NCBI GenBank assembly: GCA_900318255.1
Contig: ONJX01000027.1
Span: 1-64,000 of the forward strand
DNA length: 64,000 nt
Direction: 5' to 3'
Source of the DNA: an uncultured Prevotellaceae bacterium
Lineage (GTDB): Bacteria; Bacteroidota; Bacteroidia; Bacteroidales; Muribaculaceae
Shown here: one piece after another, positions 1 through 8,271 of the stretch
Layout: each line of letters begins with the position of its first letter
Position numbering within the stretch: the first letter of the stretch is position 1
Notes under the pieces: model-generated
Databases searched by the model: none
Seen by the model: the letters and a program-made list of their open reading frames with translations, nothing else
What the model was told of the DNA's origin: nothing
Program-made: the position numbers and the translations under genes

Positions 1-99
1 CAAATTAAACCGCCGTATGCCGAACGGCACGTACGGTGGTGTGAGAGGAAAGGAAACGAAAGTAGGTCAGAAAACTTTCGTTTCCCGACCTACTCGATT
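1..99 (+). mobile_element. 3' end of a group II intron (domains V and VI), truncated by window edge
   Basis: Positions 9-40 fold as a domain V hairpin: nine pairs (9-17 with 32-40), a two-nucleotide CG bulge at 30-31, four more pairs (18-21 with 26-29) and a GAAC tetraloop. This is the bacterial domain V layout, with a CGC-type rather than AGC-type triad. It is followed by a domain VI-like stem: GGAAACGAAAGT at about 51-62 pairs with ACTTTCGTTTCC at about 74-85, closed by GAG-A-GG (44-48) against CC-TA-CTC (89-94), leaving an unpaired A. The intron probably ends near 98-99. The reverse transcriptase/maturase and domains I-IV would lie left of the window. The element sits just past the stop codon of the MFS gene on the opposite strand. 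Seen: the fold. Inferred: intron identity and exact end. Confidence 0.82.
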
Positions 100-120
100 A
101 GTAGGAATTGTAGCTAGCAA

Positions 121-1491
121 TTATTGTTGCTGCTTGGTGATGTTTGCCTTTTGCAGGCCGTAGTTCTTGCGGCGGTCTATGAGCAGTATCATTATCGAGA
201 CAATGATAGCTGCCACTCCTATTCCGGTGAAGATCCACATGGCCTGGGTGTAGTCGATGTTGTCGCCCACGGTGTTTCGCTCAAGCACACCGCCAATGAC
301 GATGGGGATGAGCATGAGGCCTATGTTCTGGATGTAGTAGATGATAGAATAGGCAGTGCCTAGCTGCTTCATGGGCACAATCTTGGGCACGGCAGGCCAC
401 AGCACGCTGGGCAGCAGCGAGAAGGCAATGCCCAGGATGAACATCAGGCACACAGCCAGGACGCTAGAGTTGAAAGGCAGTGCAAAGACTGCCAGCACCA
501 GGGTGAGCATGACGGTGCCCACAATCATGATTGTGGCTCCCTTGCCCATCTTGTCGTACATGCCGCCAAAGAGTGGCGTGAGCATGATGGAGGTGAAAGG
601 CAGAATAGACGAAATGAGGCCTGCAAATTCTGGCTCCACGCCATATTTTGATATCATGAGCTTGGTGGCGAAGTCGAGGAAGGGATAGAGCGCCGAGTAG
701 TAGAGCAAGCACAGCATGGTGATGAGCCAGAAGCCAGGGTTCTTCATGGTTGCGCCCATGTCGCGGAAGTGGAATTTCTCGTCGTCGGTGGCGGTAGCCT
801 CAGGTTGCGTGTCTGTGCCCTTGCGGTCTATTGAGCAGTAGATGAGGTAGATAATCAGTCCCACGCCCACCGCAAAGAGGCCAACGAGGATGGGCGTGCT
901 CAAGGTGAACTTCTTTGCCAGCACTGGAGCTCCCGCCAGTGCCAAGCCGGTGCCGAGTCGCGCCAGTGCCACTTGTATTCCCATGGCCAGGGCCATCTCT
1001 TTGCCCGAGAACCACTTGACAACGACCTTCGACACGGTAATGCCGCACAGCTCATAGCCAATGCCAAAAGTGGCAAACCCCAATGCCGCCACCAGCACCT
1101 GTAGCTTGATGGAGGGGTCGGTGTAGGTTAGCCATTGCAGATTGATGTTTACCACCTGCGCCGGATCCATGAGGGCTATGGCATAGAAGTCGATAGCAGT
1201 GCCGCCCAGCATGAGCACGCACGAGAGCGTGCCGGCAAAGCGCACTCCCGTCTTGTCGAGGATGATGCCGCCCACAAAGAGCATGAGCAGGAACACGTTG
1301 AAGAAACCTCGCGAGCCGGCCAGGATGCCAAACTCGCTGCTCGTCCACCCCAAGTCACCCTCGAGGAAGTGCTGCAATGGCGACATCTGCTTGGCGACGA
1401 TATATCCCATCATCATAGTGACGGAGACCAGCGCCAGCACGGTCCAGCGCAGGGTGGGAGAGTTGTTGATTTTTTGTGCTACTTTTGTCAT
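121..1491 (-). CDS. MFS transporter (paralogue 1)
   Basis: About 457-residue polytopic inner-membrane protein with 12 predicted hydrophobic segments and a hydrophilic central loop near residues 220-240 (acidic, DTQPEATATDDEK), as expected for a major facilitator superfamily permease. The substrate is unknown. The start chosen is the ATG at 1491 (MTKVAQKINN), because it aligns with the start of the paralogue upstream (MTQTIKQYLN). The ORF extends 13 codons further, but those codons run through a terminator hairpin. The upstream paralogue ends 69 nt before this start. The intrinsic terminator between them ends only a few bases before the ATG, so this gene is probably expressed by read-through or by its own weak promoter. 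The C-terminus ends in a run of glutamines. Confidence 0.85.
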   Translation of the reverse strand: MTKVAQKINNSPTLRWTVLALVSVTMMMGYIVAKQMSPLQHFLEGDLGWTSSEFGILAGSRGFFNVFLLMLFVGGIILDKTGVRFAGTLSCVLMLGGTAIDFYAIALMDPAQVVNINLQWLTYTDPSIKLQVLVAALGFATFGIGYELCGITVSKVVVKWFSGKEMALAMGIQVALARLGTGLALAGAPVLAKKFTLSTPILVGLFAVGVGLIIYLIYCSIDRKGTDTQPEATATDDEKFHFRDMGATMKNPGFWLITMLCLLYYSALYPFLDFATKLMISKYGVEPEFAGLISSILPFTSIMLTPLFGGMYDKMGKGATIMIVGTVMLTLVLAVFALPFNSSVLAVCLMFILGIAFSLLPSVLWPAVPKIVPMKQLGTAYSIIYYIQNIGLMLIPIVIGGVLERNTVGDNIDYTQAMWIFTGIGVAAIIVSIMILLIDRRKNYGLQKANITKQQQ

Positions 1492-1495
1492 ATCC

Positions 1496-1538
1496 AAAAA
1501 AACAGGGCGTGCCAGCCACAGTGTGAGCACACGCCCTG
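1496..1538 (-). terminator. Intrinsic terminator between the two MFS genes
   Basis: On the minus strand CAGGGCGTG (1530-1538) pairs perfectly with CACGCCCTG (1503-1511) across an 18-nt loop and is followed at once by seven T residues (1496-1502). It lies 22 nt past the stop of the upstream MFS gene and 4 nt before the ATG of the downstream one. It could end the upstream message or act as an attenuator for the downstream gene. Confidence 0.85.
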
Positions 1539-1560
1539 AAAGATTGTTAGAAATAATGAG

Positions 1561-3327
1561 TTACTCCTTTGCTTCTTCAGTCTCTTTATTCTGTATGTTA
1601 GGCAATTCGAGTCCAAAGTTGTTCTTCTTGTCGATTGCCTTAAGATAGATAGCAAAGAATAATGCAAAGATACCAAAGCAAGCGAAAACAATCAGAGGAA
1701 CTGTAAAGTCGTAAGGAACAAACACTTTGCCAGTCTCTTCAGATATTTTATCTTTAGTGTCACTAACATCGCTCTTAACCTTTTCTTCTTTGCTCAAGAA
1801 GTCCCAGAAACCAGCTTGTTCTTCGGTCTTGGTGTTTGCTGCCAGTGAACTAGCAAGAGCATCTTTATTGCTGGTGAGAATAGTGTAAGCTTCTTTGGCG
1901 TGGGTGTATGTGTTCTCAATAGCTTTAGTCTTCTGCTTGTCATCAAGCTTATTGTATTCAGTTTCAATGGCCTTGAAATCATTTTCCACGCTATCGCACA
2001 TACTCTTGAATTCTTTTTCTTTATTGGTTTCCATCAGCAAGGCCAATTCTTGTGAGTGCTCATTAAAGAGTTTTGTTTTCTGCACAATTGCGTTGTCGCT
2101 GTTGCTTGAAGAAAGAACCACACCAATAAGCATTGGCACTAAGCAAAGTCCAATGTTCTGAACCCAGAAGATAAGGCAGTAGGCACTACCGAGTACTTTC
2201 TCGTCGATAATTTTAGGAACACTAGGCCATAGCGAAGCAGGCACTAGAGCGAACGAGATGCCAAGCACAACAATAGTCACATAAGCGATGAGCGCACTTC
2301 CTGTAGCTGGCACTATAAATGCGAAAATCAGGTGGCAGCAGATGAGCAGCAAAGCACCCCACATGAGCATTGTTGCGCCTTTTCCCTTGCGGTCAAGGAA
2401 ATTGCCCAAGAATGGAGTGATAACGGCGGCACCAATTGGGAACCAACGGAAAATATTAGAAGCTGTAGTAGCATCAATGCCTAAGTTGCACTGGAGCATG
2501 TTGGCACCATAGCGCTGGAATGGGAAGATTGCCGAGTAGTAAAGCACACAAAGCAAAGCTACAATCCAGAATACACGGCTGGAGAAAATTTTGCCAATGT
2601 CGCTGATTTTGAATTCTTCCTCGGCTTCATCGGTGGCATCAGCACCAAGTTGGGTGTCGAGCTTCTTGTCCATAAATGTGAAGACAATGAAGGTTATCAA
2701 ACCAATCAATAGAAGAACAGTGCAGAATGCTAAAGGCGCAACTACAGTACCAAATTTTGATGCAATAATAGGCGAGATAGAGAAAATGGCAAACACACCA
2801 ACTCGGGCGATAGCCATCTCTAGTCCCATGGCAAGAGCCATCTCTTTGCCCTTAAACCATTTAGCGATAGCTTTGCTAACTGTGGTACCTGCCATTTCGC
2901 AACCACAACCAAAAATCATGAAACCTAGCGAAGCCATTTTGGCACTTGCTGGCATAGAAGTCCACCAAGAGTTAAGCCAGTTGGCAAAAGCTGTAGTTTG
3001 GAACCAGTCGTTAATGCCAATAAACTTGATAGTGGCACCAATCACCATTAACGAAGCTGAAAGTGTACCTGTGAACCGAATTCCACACTTGTCAAGGATT
3101 ACACCTGCAATGATTAGGAAACCAAACACATTTAAAATATACTCACTCGCTGCATAGTTGCCGAATACTGTTGGAGACCAACTTCTCTCGGCTTCAATCA
3201 AGCTCTCCAGAGGAGACATCACGTCAACAAACATATACCCGAAGAACATCATTAATGCAATTAAGATTAATGCAGTCCATCGAGCCGCTGTTGAATCATT
3301 TAAATACTGTTTAATAGTTTGTGTCAT
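1561..3327 (-). CDS. MFS transporter (paralogue 2) with large TM11-12 loop insertion
   Basis: 588-residue major facilitator superfamily permease, clearly paralogous to the gene downstream (shared MSPLE/MSPLQ in the first loop, GIRFTGTLSASLMV, GKEMALAMG). Substrate unknown. It is about 130 residues longer. The extra length is a hydrophilic, charged, helical segment at about residues 410-530, between the last two membrane segments, rich in K/E/D and containing FWDFLSKEEKVK. In the paralogue this loop is only about 15 residues. If N- and C-termini are cytoplasmic, as is usual, the insertion faces the periplasm. The coding sequence is more AT-rich than its neighbour. A good -7 box lies 58 bp upstream of the ATG. 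Confidence 0.85.
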   Translation of the reverse strand: MTQTIKQYLNDSTAARWTALILIALMMFFGYMFVDVMSPLESLIEAERSWSPTVFGNYAASEYILNVFGFLIIAGVILDKCGIRFTGTLSASLMVIGATIKFIGINDWFQTTAFANWLNSWWTSMPASAKMASLGFMIFGCGCEMAGTTVSKAIAKWFKGKEMALAMGLEMAIARVGVFAIFSISPIIASKFGTVVAPLAFCTVLLLIGLITFIVFTFMDKKLDTQLGADATDEAEEEFKISDIGKIFSSRVFWIVALLCVLYYSAIFPFQRYGANMLQCNLGIDATTASNIFRWFPIGAAVITPFLGNFLDRKGKGATMLMWGALLLICCHLIFAFIVPATGSALIAYVTIVVLGISFALVPASLWPSVPKIIDEKVLGSAYCLIFWVQNIGLCLVPMLIGVVLSSSNSDNAIVQKTKLFNEHSQELALLMETNKEKEFKSMCDSVENDFKAIETEYNKLDDKQKTKAIENTYTHAKEAYTILTSNKDALASSLAANTKTEEQAGFWDFLSKEEKVKSDVSDTKDKISEETGKVFVPYDFTVPLIVFACFGIFALFFAIYLKAIDKKNNFGLELPNIQNKETEEAKE

Positions 3328-3384
3328 ACTGATTGTTATTAGTTTTATAATGTTTATGTTTGTTAGTTTTCATAAATATGAGTG

Positions 3385-3392
3385 CAAAGTTA
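3385..3392 (-). promoter_or_regulatory. -7 box of the MFS paralogue 2 promoter
   Basis: TAACTTTG on the minus strand matches the Bacteroidetes primary sigma -7 consensus TAnnTTTG. It is 58 bp upstream of the ATG at 3327. No clear TTTG -33 box is visible at the expected spacing. Confidence 0.6.
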
Positions 3393-3527
3393 CATTATTT
3401 TATTTAAATATGGTGAGATTGAGAGGAAAAAATGAAGATTCACGCACTTAGAAAAACGCAACTGTCACCCGCGTGACGAGTTTTTTAAAGCTGTGTCACT
3501 TTTGGTGACCGCTTATTGTGCAGCCGC

Positions 3528-3560
3528 AAAAAAATCCCCAGTGCTGATGGCACCAGGGAT
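3528..3560 (-). terminator. Intrinsic terminator of pfp
   Basis: On the minus strand ATCCC-TG-GTGC, a five-base loop and GCAC-TG-GGGAT form an interrupted stem, followed by seven T residues (3528-3534). It is about 100 nt downstream of the pfp stop. Confidence 0.75.
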
Positions 3561-3661
3561 TTGCAAGCTGTAAAAAAGGTTTGAATGATACACGCCTTTA
3601 GATAATATTGAAGTGGCCCCGACAAGGCACGCCTTGTCGTTACAGCTCCACTAGGCGTGTT

Positions 3662-5335
3662 TTACTTTCCGCCCTGCTCGTAGTAGAGAGTGCAAGATGT
3701 CTGGTCGCACATCTCGGGTGAGCCAAAGTACTGGATGGGACCTGGATAGATGTAGCAGGTCTCCTTGGCCCAGAGCTCGCGGCTGTTGGCAAACACCTTG
3801 AAAGGCTTGCCCTTGAGGTCAACGAGTGCCTTCTTGATTACAGGCTTCTGCTTGCCGTTGCGGTGCTCCATGTTCATCATCATGGTGATGGGGATGCCGC
3901 CGGCCTCCCACTCGGTGGCGGGCTTGGCAAGATGGCGAATGGCCGACATGTAGCCTGTGGCGCCAGCTTTGATGAGCATAGTGGCGTTATATCCCAGAGC
4001 GTAGCAGTAGTCGGCGTCGAAGTTCGACGGGTCGGCGCAGCGGCCTTCGTACCCAAAGAAGTGGTGCTGAGTCTTGAACTTGCCCACAAAGCGGCCTTCG
4101 TCTTTCATCTTCTGGAGCTTCTTGGCCACCATCTCGCTGAGCATCTTCTCGGTCTCGATGAGCGAGAGCTGCACGTTGCCGTGAGGGTCGCGGTCGAGGG
4201 TGAGCTGGCGTGCCACGGTGGGTGGCAGGGTCTCGAAGCGCTGCTTGTTTTCGGGGCTCAACTTCGAGAGCACAAACTCTCGCTGCTCGTCGAGATGCAG
4301 CTTTGAGAAGTCGGGGTTGGCAGCCAGGATGTCGTTGAGCTCGTCGATGAGCTTGCGCATGGCGGGCATAAACTCTACCAGTCCCTCGGGAATGAGCACG
4401 ATACCGAAGTTCTTGCCCTTGGCGGCACGCGCTGCCACCACGCGAGCGATGTCGTTAACCACGTCGTCGAGATACATGCCCTTAGCGGCCACCTCCTCGC
4501 CAATGACGCAGTAGTTGGGCTGAGTCTGCAAGGCACACTCCAGAGCGATGTGCGATGCCGAGCGCCCCATGAGCTTGATGAAGTGCCAGTACTTCTTGGC
4601 ACTGTTGCAGTCGCGCTCCACGTTGCCAATTAGCTCGCTATAGAGCTTGGTGGCGGTGTCAAAGCCAAAGGAGATCTCCACCTTGTCGTTCTTGAGGTCA
4701 CCATCGATGGTCTTGGGCACACCTATCACCTGCACGGGCACGTTCTTGTTCTTGTAATACTCGGCAAGAACGGCAGCATTGGTGTTGCTGTCGTCACCTC
4801 CAATTATTACGATAGCCTTGATGTCAAGTTTGTTGATAATCTCCAAGCCTTTCTCAAACTGCTCGGGTTTCTCAAGCTTTGTACGGCCTGAGCCTATCAT
4901 GTCGAAGCCGCCGCAGTTGCGGTATTCATCGATAATTTCTTTGGTCAGCTCTTTGTAATCGTGATCGATGAGACCCTCGGGTCCCATCAAGAAACCATAG
5001 AGGCGGCTGTTCTCGTTCAGGGCTTTGATGCCGTCGAAGATGCCGCATATCACGTTGTGACCGCCAGGAGCCTGACCGCCCGAGAGAATTACACCCACAT
5101 TGCAAGGCTCATTGCTGTGAATAGTGGTTGCTTGCTCGTCGCGGACAAAAGTGAGCTCTGGCAGGCCGTAAGTGTTAGGGAACAACTTTTTGATGTCCTC
5201 CTGGTTACCTGCCGACTGTGTTGGTTTTCCTACAACCACTTTTACTGGTCCCTGCAAAGCTGCAGGAAGCTTGGGTTGATAGGATGAACGAAACTTTTGA
5301 AGAATGCTTTTCTGCTTGAATTTTAGAATATCCAT
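3662..5335 (-). CDS. pfp: PPi-dependent phosphofructokinase (diphosphate--fructose-6-phosphate 1-phosphotransferase)
   Basis: 557 residues, the long PFP type. It catalyses the reversible phosphorylation of fructose 6-phosphate with pyrophosphate in cytosolic glycolysis. The nucleotide/PPi-binding loop GGQAPGGHN lies near residue 88. GGDDSNTNA near residue 178 has Asp where ATP-dependent enzymes have Gly (GGDG), the hallmark of PPi use. The catalytic PKTIDGDLKND motif is near residue 207. The long insertion and C-terminal region fit clade-long PFP. It is monocistronic: its own terminator is downstream and a possible -7 box TTACTTTG lies upstream (5381-5388). Confidence 0.96.
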   Translation of the reverse strand: MDILKFKQKSILQKFRSSYQPKLPAALQGPVKVVVGKPTQSAGNQEDIKKLFPNTYGLPELTFVRDEQATTIHSNEPCNVGVILSGGQAPGGHNVICGIFDGIKALNENSRLYGFLMGPEGLIDHDYKELTKEIIDEYRNCGGFDMIGSGRTKLEKPEQFEKGLEIINKLDIKAIVIIGGDDSNTNAAVLAEYYKNKNVPVQVIGVPKTIDGDLKNDKVEISFGFDTATKLYSELIGNVERDCNSAKKYWHFIKLMGRSASHIALECALQTQPNYCVIGEEVAAKGMYLDDVVNDIARVVAARAAKGKNFGIVLIPEGLVEFMPAMRKLIDELNDILAANPDFSKLHLDEQREFVLSKLSPENKQRFETLPPTVARQLTLDRDPHGNVQLSLIETEKMLSEMVAKKLQKMKDEGRFVGKFKTQHHFFGYEGRCADPSNFDADYCYALGYNATMLIKAGATGYMSAIRHLAKPATEWEAGGIPITMMMNMEHRNGKQKPVIKKALVDLKGKPFKVFANSRELWAKETCYIYPGPIQYFGSPEMCDQTSCTLYYEQGGK

Positions 5336-5380
5336 ATTATTACCTTAAAACATTTTTTAACTATTACCTTATTTTTTTTG

Positions 5381-5388
5381 CAAAGTAA
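5381..5388 (-). promoter_or_regulatory. Possible -7 box of pfp
   Basis: TTACTTTG on the minus strand, one base off TAnnTTTG, 46 bp upstream of the pfp ATG. The same variant precedes the SGNH/MBOAT operon at 51635. Confidence 0.4.
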
Positions 5389-5514
5389 CAAAATTATGTC
5401 TTTTCCCGCAACAACAAAATATATAAAAAATCTTTATAGGGCTGGTTTACCGATTGCATAAGCAGGATGGAACATAGGGGTCAGCCTCCTGATGTATCCT
5501 TTCAAGAGAGCAGT

Positions 5515-5543
5515 GAAACAATGGGGTCTGACCCCGATGTTTC
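5515..5543. repeat. GAAACA/TGTTTC hairpin repeat, copy 1
   Basis: 29-bp imperfect palindrome with outer arms GAAACA and TGTTTC, a two-by-two internal mismatch, and inner GGGGTC-N-GACCCC. The same unit recurs at 36415-36443, 45156-45184 and 45262-45290, with a variant at 36371-36396. Confidence 0.85.
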
Positions 5544-5550
5544 ATTTTTC

Positions 5551-5803
5551 TCTAGGCTTGCACTAATTTTTAATAAATTAGGCGTCGCCTCGGCATAAAA
5601 AATATAAAAACTTCGTTTTTTATTTTGTTCTGCTCTCGGCTTGCACTAATTTTTGATAAATTAGGCTGCGCCTAGGAAAAATGCGATTGAGCGAGACAAA
5701 GCTGAGCTTGCTCAAAGCCTTGCGAGCGTGAGCATTTTATCAAAATAAAAATGAAAATCTTTTGCTTTTCATTTTGTATTTCTCTCGGCTTGCACTAATT
5801 TTG
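5551..5803 (+). repeat. Array of promoter-carrying dispersed repeats, copy set A
   Basis: Three occurrences of the core GCTTGCACTAATTTT (about 5556, 5639 and 5788) within an 85-bp unit: AATTAGGC-type element, a short A/T hairpin (AAAATGAAAA...TTTTCATTTT), then TTTTG-N19-TAATTTTG. The middle copy carries an extra 60 bp or so. Related units are at 58227-58303 and 59506-59702 in the opposite orientation. Confidence 0.8.
5773..5803 (+). promoter_or_regulatory. Promoter of the 5824 flippase inside the last repeat copy
   Basis: TTTG (5773-5776), 19-bp spacer, TAATTTTG (5796-5803): a full Bacteroidetes -33/-7 pair. Transcription would start near 5810, giving a very short leader before the ATG at 5824. 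Confidence 0.75.
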
Positions 5804-5823
5804 CCACATTATTTGTAACGACG

Positions 5824-7299
5824 ATGAACGAAAACAACCAGCAACCACTCAAGGAACGCACCGAGCAGAGCCTGTTCTGGAGCCTGCTCAACAACGGCAC
5901 GCTGCAGGTGCTCAACTTGCTCTTTGGCGTGGTGCTGGCACGGCTGCTCTCGCCTGGCGACTATGGCATAGTGGGGGTACTCACCATCTTCGCGCTGCTG
6001 GCTGGCAACCTGCAGAGCAGCGGCTTCACGCAAGCGCTCATCAACCTCAAGGAGCCTCGTGACGAGGACTACAACTCGGTGTTTTGGTTCAACGTGCTGG
6101 CTAGCGTTGTTCTCTATGGTGTGCTGTGGTTGTGTGCGCCATTGATTGCCAGCTTCTTTCGCCAGCCAGTGCTGGTGGGGGTGTCGAGGTTTGTGTTCCT
6201 TGCCTTTCTGATCTCTTCACTGGGCATTGCTCATGGCGGTTACTTATTAAAGAACATGATGAACCGTGAGATTGCTATCATCAACTTCATTGCCCTGATG
6301 TGCTCGGGCTGCACTGGTATCGTGCTGGCCTTCAACGGATATGCTTACTGGAGCCTAGCTTGGCAGCAGGTCATCTATATCACTGTGCTTAACATGGGCC
6401 GATATTATTTTGTGAAGTGGCACCCGTCGTGGCGCATCAACTTTGGTCCAGTAAAACGCATGGTGGGTTTTGCTGTAAATATCCTCTTCACCAATATCAT
6501 CAACACCCTGAGCGGACAAGTGCTCACCTTCATCTTCGGGCGTTTTTTCCCTATCGCTCAGGTGGGTAACTTCACGCAGGCCAACAAATGGAACACTCAG
6601 GCCCACTCCTTTGTGAGCGGCACGATGGGGCAAGTTGTGCAACCGGTGCTCGTTAATGTTGCGGGCGACAAGGAGCGGCAGAAGCGGGTTTTCCGTAAGA
6701 TGCTGCGTTTCACGGCATTTATCGCCTTCCCGATGATGCTGGGACTGGCATTGGTGGCAAGGGAGTTTGTCGTAGTAGTGCTTGGCGACAAGTGGCTCGA
6801 CTGCATTCCGCTGCTGCAAGTGCTGTGCATAGCAGGCGCTTTCATGCCGTTGCACACTGTGTATCAGCAGTTGGCCATAGGCTGCAAGCGCAGCGACTTG
6901 TACCTGTGGTGTAACGTGGGTCAGATAGTGATTCAGATAGGCCTTATCTTGCTGTGCTACTATCTGTTCTCGCAGTCAATCCTGGCGGTTGTTGCGATCT
7001 ATTCAACATTCATGATTGTGTGGCTCGCGGCATGGCAAGTGGTTGCCAAGTCCCTCATTGGCCTGAAATGGATGGAGGCATTGCTCGATATCGTGCCGTT
7101 CCTGGTGATTACTGTGGCGGTGCTAGCTATCACCCATTTCGCCACGATGTGGATAGAGAGCGATGTGCTACTGCTCGTCGTCAAAGCGCTGCTGGGCGCT
7201 GCCCTCTACATCGCCGTGATGAGGCTGGCGAGGGTGAAAATCTTCGCCGAGTGCTGGGACTTCCTACGCAAGAAACTGAGAAGAAAACCTGTTTTTTAA
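5824..7299 (+). CDS. Polysaccharide flippase (Wzx / MATE-like lipopolysaccharide biosynthesis protein), first copy
   Basis: 491 residues with about 12-14 membrane segments and the family-typical N-terminal pattern (QSLFWSLLNNGTLQVLNLLFGVVLARLL, then LSPGDYGIVGV). It belongs to the PST/MOP flippase superfamily, which moves lipid-linked oligosaccharides across the inner membrane. It reads rightward, opposite to the following genes, from a promoter inside a repeat. A second, unrelated-looking flippase lies at 11060, so the locus may build two products. GC content is clearly higher here than in the 11060 flippase. Confidence 0.88.
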   Translation: MNENNQQPLKERTEQSLFWSLLNNGTLQVLNLLFGVVLARLLSPGDYGIVGVLTIFALLAGNLQSSGFTQALINLKEPRDEDYNSVFWFNVLASVVLYGVLWLCAPLIASFFRQPVLVGVSRFVFLAFLISSLGIAHGGYLLKNMMNREIAIINFIALMCSGCTGIVLAFNGYAYWSLAWQQVIYITVLNMGRYYFVKWHPSWRINFGPVKRMVGFAVNILFTNIINTLSGQVLTFIFGRFFPIAQVGNFTQANKWNTQAHSFVSGTMGQVVQPVLVNVAGDKERQKRVFRKMLRFTAFIAFPMMLGLALVAREFVVVVLGDKWLDCIPLLQVLCIAGAFMPLHTVYQQLAIGCKRSDLYLWCNVGQIVIQIGLILLCYYLFSQSILAVVAIYSTFMIVWLAAWQVVAKSLIGLKWMEALLDIVPFLVITVAVLAITHFATMWIESDVLLLVVKALLGAALYIAVMRLARVKIFAECWDFLRKKLRRKPVF

Positions 7300-7368
7300 C
7301 TTCGGCACATTCACACATGCTGGGCTCAACGCACTATAGATGACCTAAGCAGTCTATCACTGCTATTA

Positions 7369-8271
7369 TCATCTGTTCTTCTTGCGAGAGGTCTTGATTT
7401 TATTCATCACTTCTTGGTAGCTCTCTCGCTCATTGAGGTTGACGTAGGCAATCAGGTGGTTAGAGTGCTGCTCCTGCTCGGGCGGGAACTGCATGTAGTC
7501 GCCAAAGTAGCGTCGCAACAAGGCATCATAGTCCTTCTGTATTGCTACCTGCAACGTCTCAAACGGCACCTCTATGCTCTCTTCAATCATCGCCTTGGGA
7601 ATGACTTCACTCTCGCCATATCCGGGAGGATACTTGACAATGGTTTGACAAGTGTCATAATCGTAGGCATGTACTATGCTGTGTAGTTTCCTTAAGAAGC
7701 GTTTTCTGAAATACTCCCGATTAAGGCACAGCAACCAATAATGTATCAAGTCCTTAACCTCCCCCCGCTTAAGCATTGCTTTAATTTTTTGCCATGGATA
7801 ATAAGAGGATGCTTTAGTGAATCGATGCCAGTACTTGCAATAATTCTTGAGATACTGCCTGGCAATATCCATGTTGTCGGTCATGCCGTCATAGACAAAG
7901 ATGTCGATATACATTCCCAGCACGCAATGATACTCCTCGCTCTCGAGCAAAGTTGTCTCCTTGTTGCACATCTTGGCAAATGGCAAGTAGTAGTTGGGAT
8001 AGTTGCTAGGCCCTATGAGCTCATACTTGCCCAAATCTTCGGTTGCGCATATCTCCTTGAGCCGCTCAAAGTCGGGGCGTGGCATCACCACATCAATATC
8101 ATCATCCCACGGAATGATGCCCATGTGGCGTATTGCTCCAATGGCTGAGCCATAAGCGATAAAATAACGCAGACCATGCTTGTTGCACAAGTCTATGTAA
8201 AACCTGAGCACATCTACAATGCACTCTCTCCATTGCTGGCGCAACTCGCCTTCTACCACCACTTGGTTCAT
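7369..8271 (-). CDS. LicD family phosphotransferase
   Basis: 300 residues. Near residue 55 the sequence IPWDDDIDVVMPR carries the DDDID metal-binding acidic cluster of the LicD nucleotidyltransferase fold, preceded by GLRYFIAYGSAIGAIRH. LicD proteins transfer phosphocholine or similar phospho-alcohols from CDP-linked donors to surface glycans. The ATG overlaps the stop of the upstream AsnB-like gene (ATGA), so the two are translationally coupled, and a cytidylyltransferase gene lies just upstream. Together these suggest a module that makes and attaches a CDP-activated substituent. Which substituent cannot be told from sequence. Confidence 0.9.
   Translation of the reverse strand: MNQVVVEGELRQQWRECIVDVLRFYIDLCNKHGLRYFIAYGSAIGAIRHMGIIPWDDDIDVVMPRPDFERLKEICATEDLGKYELIGPSNYPNYYLPFAKMCNKETTLLESEEYHCVLGMYIDIFVYDGMTDNMDIARQYLKNYCKYWHRFTKASSYYPWQKIKAMLKRGEVKDLIHYWLLCLNREYFRKRFLRKLHSIVHAYDYDTCQTIVKYPPGYGESEVIPKAMIEESIEVPFETLQVAIQKDYDALLRRYFGDYMQFPPEQEQHSNHLIAYVNLNERESYQEVMNKIKTSRKKNR

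Larger units (their letters stand above)
3328..3661. other. Intergenic region with two spaced dyads
   Basis: 334 bp with no convincing gene. It holds the MFS promoter (3385-3392), two short dyads GTCAC-N4-GTGAC (3464-3477) and GTCAC-N5-GTGAC (3495-3509) whose centres are about 31.5 bp apart, and the pfp terminator (3528-3560). A further short stem GACAAGGC/GCCTTGTC near 3618-3635 has no T-run. Confidence 0.6.
5336..5823. other. 488-bp intergenic region made largely of dispersed repeats
   Basis: No gene is supported. It contains the pfp promoter region, a degenerate hairpin around 5468-5498, a clear GAAACA...TGTTTC hairpin repeat (5515-5543) and two and a quarter copies of the promoter-carrying repeat (5551-5803), ending in the promoter of the flippase gene. 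Confidence 0.75.

Noticed and set aside
3612..3640. Terminator at GACAAGGC/GCCTTGTC
   Set aside because: No T-run on either strand; the better terminator is at 3528-3560.
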